Source: Prevotellaceae bacterium UBA4372
Lineage (GTDB): Bacteria > Bacteroidota > Bacteroidia > Bacteroidales > Bacteroidaceae
NCBI GenBank assembly: GCA_002391275.1
Contig: DGSC01000012.1
Location: 1 to 15,911, forward strand
Length of the DNA stretch: 15,911 bases
Direction of reading: 5' to 3'
Each line of letters opens with the position of its first letter. Position 1 is the stretch's first letter. Position numbers and translations under genes: made by a program. Below are positions 7,501 to 15,580 of the stretch, piece by piece. Under the pieces are notes generated by a model. That model searched no databases. It was not told the DNA's origin and saw only the letters and a list, made by a program, of their open reading frames with translations.

Positions 7501-10500
7501 CATCGATGACGACCAACGTTATTACGAGGCCACGACATGGGGACGCGTACCCATAGGCACCAGCGTCACCTATGCCTTCAACAACGAAAGCGGAGCTCGC
7601 ACACGCCAGGACGTGGGCCTCAATGGTATCAACTCCGAGATGGAACGCACCTTCGGCATCTATCAGGATTATCTCTCACAGATACAAGGAAAAGTGTCGC
7701 CCGAAGTATTCGACAGCATCTGGGCCGACCCTGCCGGCGACGACTACCACTACTACCGCGGCACCGACTTCGACCGCAACCGCGTGGGCATTCTTGAACG
7801 CTACAAACGCATAAATATGCCCGAAGGCAACTCACCCGACACGGAGAACTCGCCTGAGAGCTACGAGACGGCCTTCAAGACAACTCCCGACGTGGAGGAT
7901 ATCAATCAGGACTATACCCTCAACGAGTATGAAAAATACTTCCAGTATCATATCTCGCTGCATCCTTCCGACACGGTTGTCGGACGAAACTACATCTCCG
8001 ATGTCAGGCGCCTGACAGCCTCGTTGCGCAACGGCGACAAGCGACTCGAACGTTGGTTCCAGTTCCGTATCCCGCTGGAAGAGTACGAACGAGCCGTCGG
8101 AGGTATCACCGACTTCACCAGCATCCGGTTCATCAGAATGTACTTGACGGGGTTCGAGAAACCTATCATACTCCGATTTGCCACCCTCGACCTCGTGCAA
8201 GCCGACTGGCGCCAGTACGAACAGAACTTGTATGCAGGCGAGGCACCGGCCGTGAACGCCACACTCGAAGTGAGCGCCGTGAACATCGAGGAAAACAACG
8301 AAAAGCAACCGGTCAATTACGTACTGCCACCGGGCATCTCGCCTATCACCGACCCGGCACAGACACAGCTCGTAGAGCAGAACGAACAGGCATTGTCGCT
8401 CATCGCCAAGAACCTTTCGCCTGGCGATGCCCGCGCCGTATTCAAAAACTGCAACTACGACATGCGTCAGTACAAGCACCTTCAGATGTATGTCCATGCC
8501 AATGCCTTGGCCAACGACATCACAGATCTGCACGATGGCGAGACGTCTGTGTTCCTGCGCATAGGGTCGGACTACAAATCAAACTTCTATGAATACGAAG
8601 TACCCTTGCAGCTCACGCCCGAGCGCCGCTACGACCGCTACAGTCCCAACGACTGCCGCATCGTATGGCCTTCGGAAAACATGATAGACATCGACCTCGC
8701 CAAGCTGACAACTGTAAAGAAGAACCGCAACCGCGAGAAGAGTCTCGGCAACGCCAGCTACAATATTCAGTACAGCGAATTTGACAACGATCGCCCCAGC
8801 AACCGCATCACCATAATGGGCAACCCGACGCTCGGCGAGATTAAGACCATCATGATCGGTATCCGCAACAACGGACGCACGGTGAAGAGCGTAGAGGTGT
8901 GGGCCAACGAACTGCGCCTGCAGGAATTCTCCAACGAAGGCGGATGGGCTGCTCAGGCTGCGCTGAACATTCAGCTCTCGGACCTCGGCAGCGTAAACTT
9001 GCAGGGACATTATGAGAAAGCAGGCTTTGGAGGCCTGGAACAGAGCGTATCAGAACGTTCAAACGACAATACCCTCGACTACACAATCACCACGCAGATG
9101 GACCTCGGCAAGTTGCTGCCGCCAAAGGCTAAAGTCAACTTCCCGATGTACTACAGCTATGCCAAGGAAACGGTGAGCCCCAAATACAACCCACTTGACA
9201 ACGACATGCTCCTGAGCGATGCCCTGGACGCAACAACGACACAGCAAGAGAAAGACAGCATCATCAGCCTGACTACACAGAAGCAAGTGACCAAGAGCCT
9301 GTCGTTCTCTGGCGTGAAGGTGAACGTGCAGACACGCAAGCATCCGATGCCCTACGACCCGGCCAACTTCACCTTCAACTATAGCCACTCACACACCTAC
9401 AACACGGGAGAGACCATCGTCTACGAGCACGAAAAGACTTGGAGAGGCGGACTCAACTATAGTTGGACTCCTAATTGGAAAGCTTGGGAGCCGTTCAAAA
9501 AGATGAAATCCAAAAGTAAATGGCTGGATATCCTTAAAGCACAGAACTTCAACTTCGCGCCCCAAAGCCTGACGTTCAACACGGACATCATTCGCAACTA
9601 CTATGAGATTCAGGAGCGCGACATGGATAATATCGAGTCGAAGAACGCTATTCCGCTGAGATGGACTCCGTCGTTCCTGTGGAATCGCGAGTTCAATCTG
9701 CGCTGGGATCTTACCAAAGCACTGCACTTCACCTTCCAGAGCGGCACCAACGCTGAGATTGAAGAGCCCTATACCCCCGTCAACAAAGACCTCTATGCCG
9801 ACAGCTACACCGCATGGAAAGACAGCGTCAAGCACAGCATCCGCGGCTTTGGTACCCCGCTGGACTATACCCAAATGGTGCAGGCATCTTACAAAATACC
9901 CTTCGAAAAGATTCCTCTTACCGACTGGATCTCGGCCGACGGCACCTACCAAAGCAACTACTCATGGAAACGAGGCGCAGAACTTGAGAATGGAAGTACA
10001 CTCGGAAACACCATAACGACGCAGAGGTCTGTCAACCTCAACGGACGCCTGAACATGGAGACGTTGTATGCCCATTCAAACTTCCTTAAAGAAGCAAACA
10101 AACGATTCTCCACCTCTACAATCAGGAGCGAGGGAAGGAAAAAAGACCAAGCAAGGAAGAAAGAAACCGAAGAAAAGAAAAAAGCGAAGGAAAACGAAGC
10201 CAAAGCTATGGCCGAAGCTCACAAAAAAGCTGCGGCAGGCGACAGCACTGCCCTAAAAGCATTGCTCGACCCCACTAAGGCTAAAGTTCAAAACAACGCA
10301 AAGGGCATCAGCCAACAGAAGAAGCAGATAAAAGGGTTTGCGGGAGAGGTCTTGCTGCCCGATTCTGCCATCGACCTTAAACACAACCAAAAGAGTAAAC
10401 GCATAATTGTAACCGCCAAGGACGAGAAAGGCAAGACCTATAAGTTGAAGTATAAGATCATCGACGAAAACACCATTCGCATCAAGCCTCCGAAGGAGGT

Positions 10501-12442
10501 CCTTGCTGCAGCAAAGAAAGCCAAGGAGGAAAAACAGCGAATAGCCAAAGAAGCGGAGGCCATGAATAGCTCCACTGCCAAGGGAGACAGCCTCTCTGCC
10601 ATCGCACCCGACAGCCTCAGCCGAAAAGGCGAAAGCTTGGCTGCAACGGATGCGGACATGGAAGGGAAGGCAGAGTTGGCAGACGGCAAGATGGCGGCTG
10701 AAAAGAGTGGCAAGGATATCAGCACCAAGGAAAGTGGAATAATGCTTATGAAAGATAAGGTGGAAAAGATGGTGCAAAACAAGCAACGACGTGAAGCGGA
10801 GCAATTAGCCAAAGAGGCGGCCGACTCGGCACTTGACGCTGTCGCTTTCAAGCCTCTGCCTCTTCGCGTAAATGTCGTGGCCAAGTCCAAGCTCGAGGAT
10901 CAGAAATGGTACCAATGGGCACAGGCAGGAGCACGTTTCCTCATGATGCTACGCAACGTCAGCATCAGCTATCGCAACACTTACGCGCTGGCCCTGCCTG
11001 GCTTCATGCCTAACGTCGGCGACATGTTGGGCCAACGTCACCGCGGCAATGTTATGGCCCCCGGCCTCGGCTTTGCCTTTGGTCTTGTAGGCGATGGCTA
11101 CATTGACCACGCACAAGAGCAACAATGGTTGCTCAACAGCGATAGCGTAGCAACTCCGGCAGCTTCTAACACGATGGAAGATTTGCAGCTGAAAGCCACG
11201 TTGGAACCTCTTCCCGACCTAAAGATCGACCTGAATGCCAGCCGCACCGTCAATGGGGCGAAAAGCATACAATATATGTATGCTGGCAACCCGACTACAC
11301 GCACCGGATCGTTCAACATGACAACGATAAGTCTTCAAACAGCGTTCCAGAGTCGCGGCAATGCATCCAACGGTTACGAAAGCAAGGCTTTCAACCGCTT
11401 CAAAGAATATCTAAAAGTGATGCAAGGTAGAGTGGAAAGCAAATACATAGGAACTCAATACCCGCAACAAACAGGAATGGAAGGCTACTTTAATCCTGAA
11501 AATGGCACTGTAGACCCGTATAGCGGCGACGTGATGATACCAGCCTTCCTGGCAGCTTACACAGGTAAACGGGCTTCGACGTCTACGCTTGACATATTCC
11601 CTTCGTTAGCACGTATGCTTCCCAACTGGAATCTTTCCTACAAAGGTCTGAGCAATCTGCCCTGGGTGCGCGACCACCTGAAGAGCGTCACGCTTACTCA
11701 TGGCTACAAGAGCATCTACGCCGTAGGCTCTTACAATAGCTATTCATCGTGGGTCGAATACATGCACGGAAGTGATATGGGATATGTCATGAATACTACA
11801 ACCGGCCTTTTCTCGCCATCGTCTATGTACGATATCTCATCTGTAAGCATCAACGAAGCTTTCTCCCCACTTGTAGGCCTGAACGTAACGATGCAAAACA
11901 ACATGACCCTCAAGCTGGAATACCGTAAGACACGTGTGCTGACGCTCTCCATGACTTCCGCCCAAATCAATGAAGCCAGTTCGGCAGATATCGTCCTCGG
12001 ATGGGGATATAAGATTGACGATTTCAAGATTGCTCAACTCTTCGCAGGCAAGAGCAGCAGCCAAAAGGCCGCATCAAAGAACAAAGGCGGGCGAAACAGC
12101 AACACCAAAGAGAATACAGGCCAGAAAGGCCGCAACAATCAGAGCCAGAGCTCAAGCAACAGAAGGAATAATTTTGCACATTCACTCAACTTGCGCTTCG
12201 ACTTCTCGTTGCGCAACCAAGATGCCATTACGCGTAATATCCAAACGTCGCTCTCTGAGGCTACAAGCGGCAACCGTGCCGTGAAGGCAAGCTTCATGGC
12301 CGACTATGCCATGAGCCGCTATGTCACGTTCTCGCTTTACTACAACCGCCAACGCAATCAGCCCTTGCTCTCTTCGTCGGCTTATCCTACAATCACGCAG
12401 GACTTCGGTGTCAACCTGAAATTCACACTCACTCGACAATAG
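4466..12442 (+). CDS. sprA: SprA/Sov, outer-membrane translocon of the type IX secretion system
   Basis: SprA is the giant outer-membrane beta-barrel through which type IX cargo leaves the cell; known homologues are about 2,400-2,500 aa and this one is 2,658. The start is a GTG: the ATGs at 4445 and 4452 and the GTG at 4459 all hit stops within the repeat, and no in-frame ATG follows for about 70 codons. Residues 1-35 form a signal peptide (core IILFFTFHFSLF, cleavage near TYA/Q). Family hallmarks include GVSIKTQGSAELKMGVN (about 153-169), ASYMDDFEN (about 809), EYIEFWMLDPF (about 965) and VEVWANELRL (about 1475). The C-terminal part is rich in amphipathic strands and ends in GVNLKFTLTRQ. Odd parts are a charged coiled-coil insert (about 1875-2125) and a Ser/Asn/Lys-rich insert (about 2527-2571). 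The presence of sprA implies other secretion genes (porV, gldKLMN) elsewhere. Confidence 0.95.
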   Translation: MKNKFFFRTLTLHRFYCLRSIILFFTFHFSLFTYAQVDSLRTTPQKTTPETVEDLDTTEIAIKRPDNLKQVAEMDSLTGYYRVGTKLGTGGYLNTPILMTPEEYQQWSLKRSMQNYYRQQGKKEYESEGKNKFDFTDMNFDLGPAEKIFGPGGVSIKTQGSAELKMGVNLKKVNNPSLASNRRKTLGFDFDEKINLHVTGKVGDKVNMNIDYNTEATFEVDAQQMQLKYDGKEDEIVKLVQAGNVSMPSNSTLIHGVSSLFGLRTDLQFGKLKLQTVVSQKKSASKSVSSKGGSQTTNFEISAVDYEENRHFWLSHFFRDNYDRWMRTLPTIASGVTLKRVELWVTNKSASTQNNRNLIAFVDLGEAKHIWNTAWSGTATDQPQNRSNDLYQTIINEHPNARDISQAMNELDAIPGFAGGADYEKLQSARLLSSSEYTLNTALGYVSLNFQLDPDEVLAAAFEYTYNGQTYQVGEFASDLTDNNQCLFVKALKSTTSSPRMGNWPLMMKNIYDLGATSTQREKFRLDIKFQNDTAGIYQTYLPENRLKNTPLLRAMNLDRLDNNNRSNADGQFDYVEGYTISKGRIIFPVAEPFGDHLRQWIGSDATADKYCFDALYDSTKTIAKQMAEQNKFQLVGRYKGTNGAQIDLGATSIAPGSVVVTAGGMTLQENVDYRVDYSMGIVTILNQSIIESGTKVNASVESNDTYGMQRKTMLGVNWDYEFSKNFVVGGTFQFLNEQPLTTKVNMGSEPLKNTLWGLHMDWKKEAQWLTTALNAIPLLHFSAPSQIAFSADFAQLIAGQNRKVQGGASYMDDFENTKNRMSISQPTMWMMSSVPTAFEGSKLVNDVRSGYQRALLAWYYIDPIFTRRSSSLTPSHIKSDLNQLSDSYVREVYERDLYPNKQLNSYSEAASLNVLNLAYYPTERGAYNLNPDLDSRGRLLKPKENWGGMMRKTDNPDFEAQNIEYIEFWMLDPFLYTGDDQSYGGEMYIDLGEVSEDVLKDGKKFYESGLPIDDDQRYYEATTWGRVPIGTSVTYAFNNESGARTRQDVGLNGINSEMERTFGIYQDYLSQIQGKVSPEVFDSIWADPAGDDYHYYRGTDFDRNRVGILERYKRINMPEGNSPDTENSPESYETAFKTTPDVEDINQDYTLNEYEKYFQYHISLHPSDTVVGRNYISDVRRLTASLRNGDKRLERWFQFRIPLEEYERAVGGITDFTSIRFIRMYLTGFEKPIILRFATLDLVQADWRQYEQNLYAGEAPAVNATLEVSAVNIEENNEKQPVNYVLPPGISPITDPAQTQLVEQNEQALSLIAKNLSPGDARAVFKNCNYDMRQYKHLQMYVHANALANDITDLHDGETSVFLRIGSDYKSNFYEYEVPLQLTPERRYDRYSPNDCRIVWPSENMIDIDLAKLTTVKKNRNREKSLGNASYNIQYSEFDNDRPSNRITIMGNPTLGEIKTIMIGIRNNGRTVKSVEVWANELRLQEFSNEGGWAAQAALNIQLSDLGSVNLQGHYEKAGFGGLEQSVSERSNDNTLDYTITTQMDLGKLLPPKAKVNFPMYYSYAKETVSPKYNPLDNDMLLSDALDATTTQQEKDSIISLTTQKQVTKSLSFSGVKVNVQTRKHPMPYDPANFTFNYSHSHTYNTGETIVYEHEKTWRGGLNYSWTPNWKAWEPFKKMKSKSKWLDILKAQNFNFAPQSLTFNTDIIRNYYEIQERDMDNIESKNAIPLRWTPSFLWNREFNLRWDLTKALHFTFQSGTNAEIEEPYTPVNKDLYADSYTAWKDSVKHSIRGFGTPLDYTQMVQASYKIPFEKIPLTDWISADGTYQSNYSWKRGAELENGSTLGNTITTQRSVNLNGRLNMETLYAHSNFLKEANKRFSTSTIRSEGRKKDQARKKETEEKKKAKENEAKAMAEAHKKAAAGDSTALKALLDPTKAKVQNNAKGISQQKKQIKGFAGEVLLPDSAIDLKHNQKSKRIIVTAKDEKGKTYKLKYKIIDENTIRIKPPKEVLAAAKKAKEEKQRIAKEAEAMNSSTAKGDSLSAIAPDSLSRKGESLAATDADMEGKAELADGKMAAEKSGKDISTKESGIMLMKDKVEKMVQNKQRREAEQLAKEAADSALDAVAFKPLPLRVNVVAKSKLEDQKWYQWAQAGARFLMMLRNVSISYRNTYALALPGFMPNVGDMLGQRHRGNVMAPGLGFAFGLVGDGYIDHAQEQQWLLNSDSVATPAASNTMEDLQLKATLEPLPDLKIDLNASRTVNGAKSIQYMYAGNPTTRTGSFNMTTISLQTAFQSRGNASNGYESKAFNRFKEYLKVMQGRVESKYIGTQYPQQTGMEGYFNPENGTVDPYSGDVMIPAFLAAYTGKRASTSTLDIFPSLARMLPNWNLSYKGLSNLPWVRDHLKSVTLTHGYKSIYAVGSYNSYSSWVEYMHGSDMGYVMNTTTGLFSPSSMYDISSVSINEAFSPLVGLNVTMQNNMTLKLEYRKTRVLTLSMTSAQINEASSADIVLGWGYKIDDFKIAQLFAGKSSSQKAASKNKGGRNSNTKENTGQKGRNNQSQSSSNRRNNFAHSLNLRFDFSLRNQDAITRNIQTSLSEATSGNRAVKASFMADYAMSRYVTFSLYYNRQRNQPLLSSSAYPTITQDFGVNLKFTLTRQ
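10090..10842 (+). other. Region of sprA encoding a Lys/Ala/Glu-rich coiled-coil insert with an embedded small strand-rich segment
   Basis: SprA residues about 1875-2125 differ sharply from the surrounding barrel. A first highly charged stretch (for example KKDQARKKETEEKKKAKENE) is followed by a strand-rich piece (about 1956-2012, with KRIIVTAKDEKGKTYKLKY). A second charged, alanine-rich helical stretch follows, up to LAKEAADSALDAV. The DNA is unusually A-rich on the coding strand. It is in frame and bounded by normal SprA sequence, so it is a loop insertion rather than damage. Being highly charged, it most likely faces the periplasm; this is inference. Confidence 0.75.
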
Positions 12443-12796
12443 TCGGTTTAATAAATGCCTACGGCAGTCGTGCCTCATGACTAAAGATAATCCTGCCGGC
12501 ACAAAAGACATTGGGAGAGGACACAACAAAGAAACATGGCAAATCCGTTTAGCAGTGATAACGAATTACACAAGTGAAACTAATATTGCAGCTCCACATC
12601 CAAAAGCATTTTTCTATGCGCTTGACAGTGTTATCTTAAGTCAAGAAACAACTTCGTATTAAAATAATTGTGCTCCGAACAGCTCTATTTCACTTTTATT
12701 GATTACCTTTGCCACGCCTTTCGTGAGAAAGTACCGACACATACATTAATATATTATATATAGGATCCATTTTACACATATTTTTCACCGATTGCT
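12443..12796. other. Intergenic region between sprA and purB
   Basis: These 354 bp carry no gene I can support. A 61-codon frame at 12477-12662 resembles nothing I recognise and has no clear ribosome site. The sprA stop is followed by only a weak GGCA/TGCC hairpin near 12465-12476 without a T run, so no clear terminator is seen. The second half holds the probable purB promoter (12704-12711), a small hairpin (12718-12731) and an A/T-rich stretch (12744-12763). Confidence 0.5.
12704..12711 (+). promoter_or_regulatory. Probable -7 box for the purB operon
   Basis: TACCTTTG matches the Bacteroidota -7 consensus. It sits within TTACCTTTGCCACG (12703-12716), a 14-mer identical to the one around the etfBA -7 box. 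No TTTG lies 19-21 nt upstream. Initiation would be near 12718, giving a leader of about 80 nt. That leader would open with a 5-bp stem CTTTC/GAAAG closed by a GTGA tetraloop (12718-12731). Confidence 0.5.
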
Positions 12797-14143
12797 ATGG
12801 AGTTAAATGTTCTTACCGCCATCTCCCCTATTGACGGCCGCTACCGTTCAAAGACACAATCCCTTGACCAATATTTTTCGGAATATGCACTCATTCGCTA
12901 CCGCGTTCGCGTAGAGATCGAGTATTTCATAGCCCTCTGCGAGCTTCCGCTTCCACAGCTGACCAGCTTTCCCAAGAACCTGTTCGGCAAGCTTCGCGCC
13001 ATTTACGAAACATTCTCAGAGGCCGATGCAGCCCGCGTCAAGGAGATTGAGAGCGTAACGAACCACGACGTCAAAGCCGTGGAATATTTCATTAAGGAAC
13101 GCTTCGATGCCATCGGAGGCTTAGAGGCTTTCAAGGAATTTATTCATTTCGGACTCACTTCGCAAGACATCAATAACACCAGTGTTCCCTTGAGCATCAA
13201 GGATGCACTGGACGAAGTCGTGGTACCGCAGTTGCAACAGCTCACCTCCACCCTGGCAGCAATGGCAGAGGAGTGGAAAGACATCCCCATGTTGGCCAAG
13301 ACCCACGGCCAGCCCGCCTCGCCCACTCGACTGGGCAAGGAAATCAAAGTTTTCGAATATCGCCTCTCACGCCAGCTCACCATGTTGCTCGATTGTCCCA
13401 TCACGGCTAAGTTCGGCGGCGCCACAGGCAACTTCAATGCCCACCACATCGCTTATCCTTCAATCGATTGGCGAACCTTTGGCAACCAGTTCGTCAGCCA
13501 AAGCCTCGGTCTGGAGCGCGAACAATGGACCACACAGATTAGCAACTACGACTGTCTGGCTGCTCTCTTTGATGCTCTTCGCCGCATTGCCATCGTGATC
13601 ATCGACCTCGACCGCGACATCTGGCAGTATATATCAATGGGTTACTTCCGCCAGCGCGTCAAGGCTGGTGAGGTAGGCAGCAGTGCCATGCCCCATAAAG
13701 TGAACCCCATTGACTTTGAAAATTCTGAGGGCAACCTCGGTGTTGCAGGTGCCATCCTTGGTCATCTGGCTGAAAAGCTGCCTGTGAGCCGCCTGCAACG
13801 CGACCTCACTGACTCCACGGTACTGCGCAATGTGGGCGTACCCCTTGGCCACATCGTTATTGCCGTACAGAGCACACTCAAGGGTCTGTCTAAGCTTCTG
13901 CTTAACGAGGACGCCTTACAAGCCGATCTCGAACGCAACTGGGCCGTGGTGGCCGAGGCCATTCAGACCATTTTGCGCCGCGAAGCCTACCCCAACCCGT
14001 ATGAAGCTCTCAAACAGCTCACTCGCACGGGAGCGGCCATCAGCCACGAAACAATTTCAAACTTTATAGAAACACTTGACGTCAGCGAGGCTGTGAAAGC
14101 CGAGTTGCGCCAGATTACTCCAAACAATTACACAGGTATTTAA
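12797..14143 (+). CDS. purB: Adenylosuccinate lyase
   Basis: PurB catalyses two beta-eliminations of fumarate in purine synthesis: SAICAR to AICAR, and adenylosuccinate to AMP. The 448-aa product starts MELNVLTAISPIDGRYRSK and belongs to the longer, E. coli-like type of the fumarase/aspartase superfamily. Visible conserved blocks are TNHDVKAVEYF (88-98), FGLTSQDINNT (118-128), KTHGQPASPTRLG (168-180, general acid His170) and the flexible signature loop GSSAMPHKVNPIDFENSEGN (294-313, catalytic Ser at 295/296). All expected active-site residues are present. It has its own probable promoter and lies only 8 nt upstream of the pseudouridine synthase gene, so the two are almost certainly co-transcribed and perhaps translationally coupled. 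Confidence 0.97.
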   Translation: MELNVLTAISPIDGRYRSKTQSLDQYFSEYALIRYRVRVEIEYFIALCELPLPQLTSFPKNLFGKLRAIYETFSEADAARVKEIESVTNHDVKAVEYFIKERFDAIGGLEAFKEFIHFGLTSQDINNTSVPLSIKDALDEVVVPQLQQLTSTLAAMAEEWKDIPMLAKTHGQPASPTRLGKEIKVFEYRLSRQLTMLLDCPITAKFGGATGNFNAHHIAYPSIDWRTFGNQFVSQSLGLEREQWTTQISNYDCLAALFDALRRIAIVIIDLDRDIWQYISMGYFRQRVKAGEVGSSAMPHKVNPIDFENSEGNLGVAGAILGHLAEKLPVSRLQRDLTDSTVLRNVGVPLGHIVIAVQSTLKGLSKLLLNEDALQADLERNWAVVAEAIQTILRREAYPNPYEALKQLTRTGAAISHETISNFIETLDVSEAVKAELRQITPNNYTGI

Positions 14144-14151
14144 TTAGAACA

Positions 14152-15519
14152 ATGGAAAACAACGACGAGAAGTGGCGCGAGAATTTCGCGCAGAATGACA
14201 GCAACGACGAGAACAAGAGCTATGGAAATCAGGGTCGCACGCCGCGCCCTCGAATTCAGCGTCCCGTCTATGGCAGCAATGCCGACGGAGAACGCCGCAC
14301 CTATCAGCAACGCAATGGCTACAACCGCGAAGGAGGTTATCAGCAGCGTGAAGGAGGTTATCAGCCCCGATTCAACCGCGATGGTGGTTACCAGCAACGT
14401 GAAGGGGGATATCAGCCTCGTTTCAACCGCGATGGGGGCTATCAGCCACGTTTCAACCGTGAGGGTGGCTACCAGCAACGCGAAGGAGGCTACCAACCAC
14501 GATTCAACCGTGATGGAGGCTATCAGCAACGCGAAGGAGGCTACCAGCAACGCAACAATTTCCATCGCGAAGGTGGTTTTCAACAGCGTGAAGGAGGCTA
14601 TCAGCCCCGATTCAATCGTGAAGGCGGCTACGGCCAGCAGCGAGGAGGTTATCAACAACGAGGCGGTTTCCAACAACGTGGAGGTTACCAACAGCGTGGA
14701 GGCTTTCAGCAGCGTCGTCCTCGCACAGCCGGCTACGATCCCAATGCTAAATACAGCCTCAAGAAACGTATAGAATACTCCGAAGCTCACATCGACCCGG
14801 AAGCTCCTATCCGCTTGAACAAATTCTTAGCTAATGCAGGAGTATGCTCACGTCGCGAAGCCGATACGTTCATCGAGGCTGGAGTAGTAACAGTAAACGG
14901 AGCCGTCGTCACTGAACTTGGCACAAAAGTGAAGCGCACCGACGAAGTGAAGTTCCATGACCAGCCCGTAAAGATCGAGAAGAAGGTCTATGTGTTGTTG
15001 AACAAGCCCAAAGACTATGTGACAACAAGCGACGACCCACAAAACCGCAAGACCGTAATGGACTTAGTGAAGGATGCCTGCAACGAACGCATCTATCCTG
15101 TAGGACGTCTCGACCGCAACACAACGGGTGTCCTCCTTCTGACCAACGACGGCGAGCTCGCTTCTAAGCTCACACATCCCCAGTTCCTCAAAAAGAAGAT
15201 CTACCACGTCACGACCGACAAGCCTGTGACTGCAGCCGACCTACGCCAGATAGCTGAAGGCATACAGCTCGACGACGGCGAGATTCATGCAGATGCAATA
15301 GAATATGCCCACGCTACCGACAAGAAGCAGGTGGGCATAGAGATTCATAGCGGACGCAACCGCATTGTTCGTCGCATCTTCGAGCACCTTGGCTATAAGG
15401 TTACCAAGCTCGACCGTGTCCTTTTCGCAGGCCTGACAAAGAAGAACATCAAGCGTGGCGACTGGCGCTACCTGACCGAGCAGGAAGTGAACATGCTGCG
15501 CATGGGAGCCTTCGAGTAA
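14152..15519 (+). CDS. RsuA/RluB-family rRNA pseudouridine synthase with long Gly/Tyr/Gln/Arg repeat tail
   Basis: The enzyme converts a specific uridine in ribosomal RNA to pseudouridine. The 455-aa product has three parts. Residues 1-55 are polar. Residues 56-188 are low-complexity repeats built from GGYQQRE and GGYQPRFNRD units. The enzyme itself starts at about 219: an S4 RNA-binding domain (IRLNKFLANAGVCSRREAD, 220-238), then the catalytic domain with LLNKPKDYVTT (282-292), GRLDRNTTGVLLLTNDGEL (318-336, catalytic Asp321) and RNRIVRRIFEHLGY (402-415). It most resembles RluB (23S rRNA), but RsuA, RluE and RluF are close, so I give no symbol. The arginine- and tyrosine-rich tail probably adds non-specific RNA binding. 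It lies between purB (8 nt upstream) and asnS (61 nt downstream). Confidence 0.92.
   Translation: MENNDEKWRENFAQNDSNDENKSYGNQGRTPRPRIQRPVYGSNADGERRTYQQRNGYNREGGYQQREGGYQPRFNRDGGYQQREGGYQPRFNRDGGYQPRFNREGGYQQREGGYQPRFNRDGGYQQREGGYQQRNNFHREGGFQQREGGYQPRFNREGGYGQQRGGYQQRGGFQQRGGYQQRGGFQQRRPRTAGYDPNAKYSLKKRIEYSEAHIDPEAPIRLNKFLANAGVCSRREADTFIEAGVVTVNGAVVTELGTKVKRTDEVKFHDQPVKIEKKVYVLLNKPKDYVTTSDDPQNRKTVMDLVKDACNERIYPVGRLDRNTTGVLLLTNDGELASKLTHPQFLKKKIYHVTTDKPVTAADLRQIAEGIQLDDGEIHADAIEYAHATDKKQVGIEIHSGRNRIVRRIFEHLGYKVTKLDRVLFAGLTKKNIKRGDWRYLTEQEVNMLRMGAFE
14326..14718 (+). repeat. In-frame coding tandem repeats (21- and 30-bp units) in the pseudouridine synthase gene
   Basis: About 390 bp encode alternating units of 7 aa (GGYQQRE) and 10 aa (GGYQPRFNR plus D or E), ending in shorter GGYQQR/GGFQQR units. 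Codons vary between copies (for example GGA/GGT/GGC), so the protein repeat is kept better than the DNA repeat. Unit sizes are multiples of three, so copy-number change would not break the reading frame. Confidence 0.9.
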
Positions 15520-15580
15520 AGAATATAAAAATCTGGAGGACGTAGATAATCTATAAAATCCAGAATATAATCAAAGCTAT

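Noticed and set aside
12477..12662. 61-codon frame between sprA and purB
   Set aside because: No recognisable product and no clear ribosome site; the length is within chance expectation.
14140..14790. 216-codon minus-strand frame with a hydrophobic, membrane-like repeat product
   Set aside because: It mirrors the Gly/Tyr/Gln repeats of the pseudouridine synthase; the apparent hydrophobicity is a by-product of the repeat codons.
15532..15564. Inverted repeat TCTGGA/TCCAGA between the pseudouridine synthase gene and asnS
   Set aside because: Only 6 bp with a 21-nt loop and no T run; too weak to call a terminator or riboswitch.
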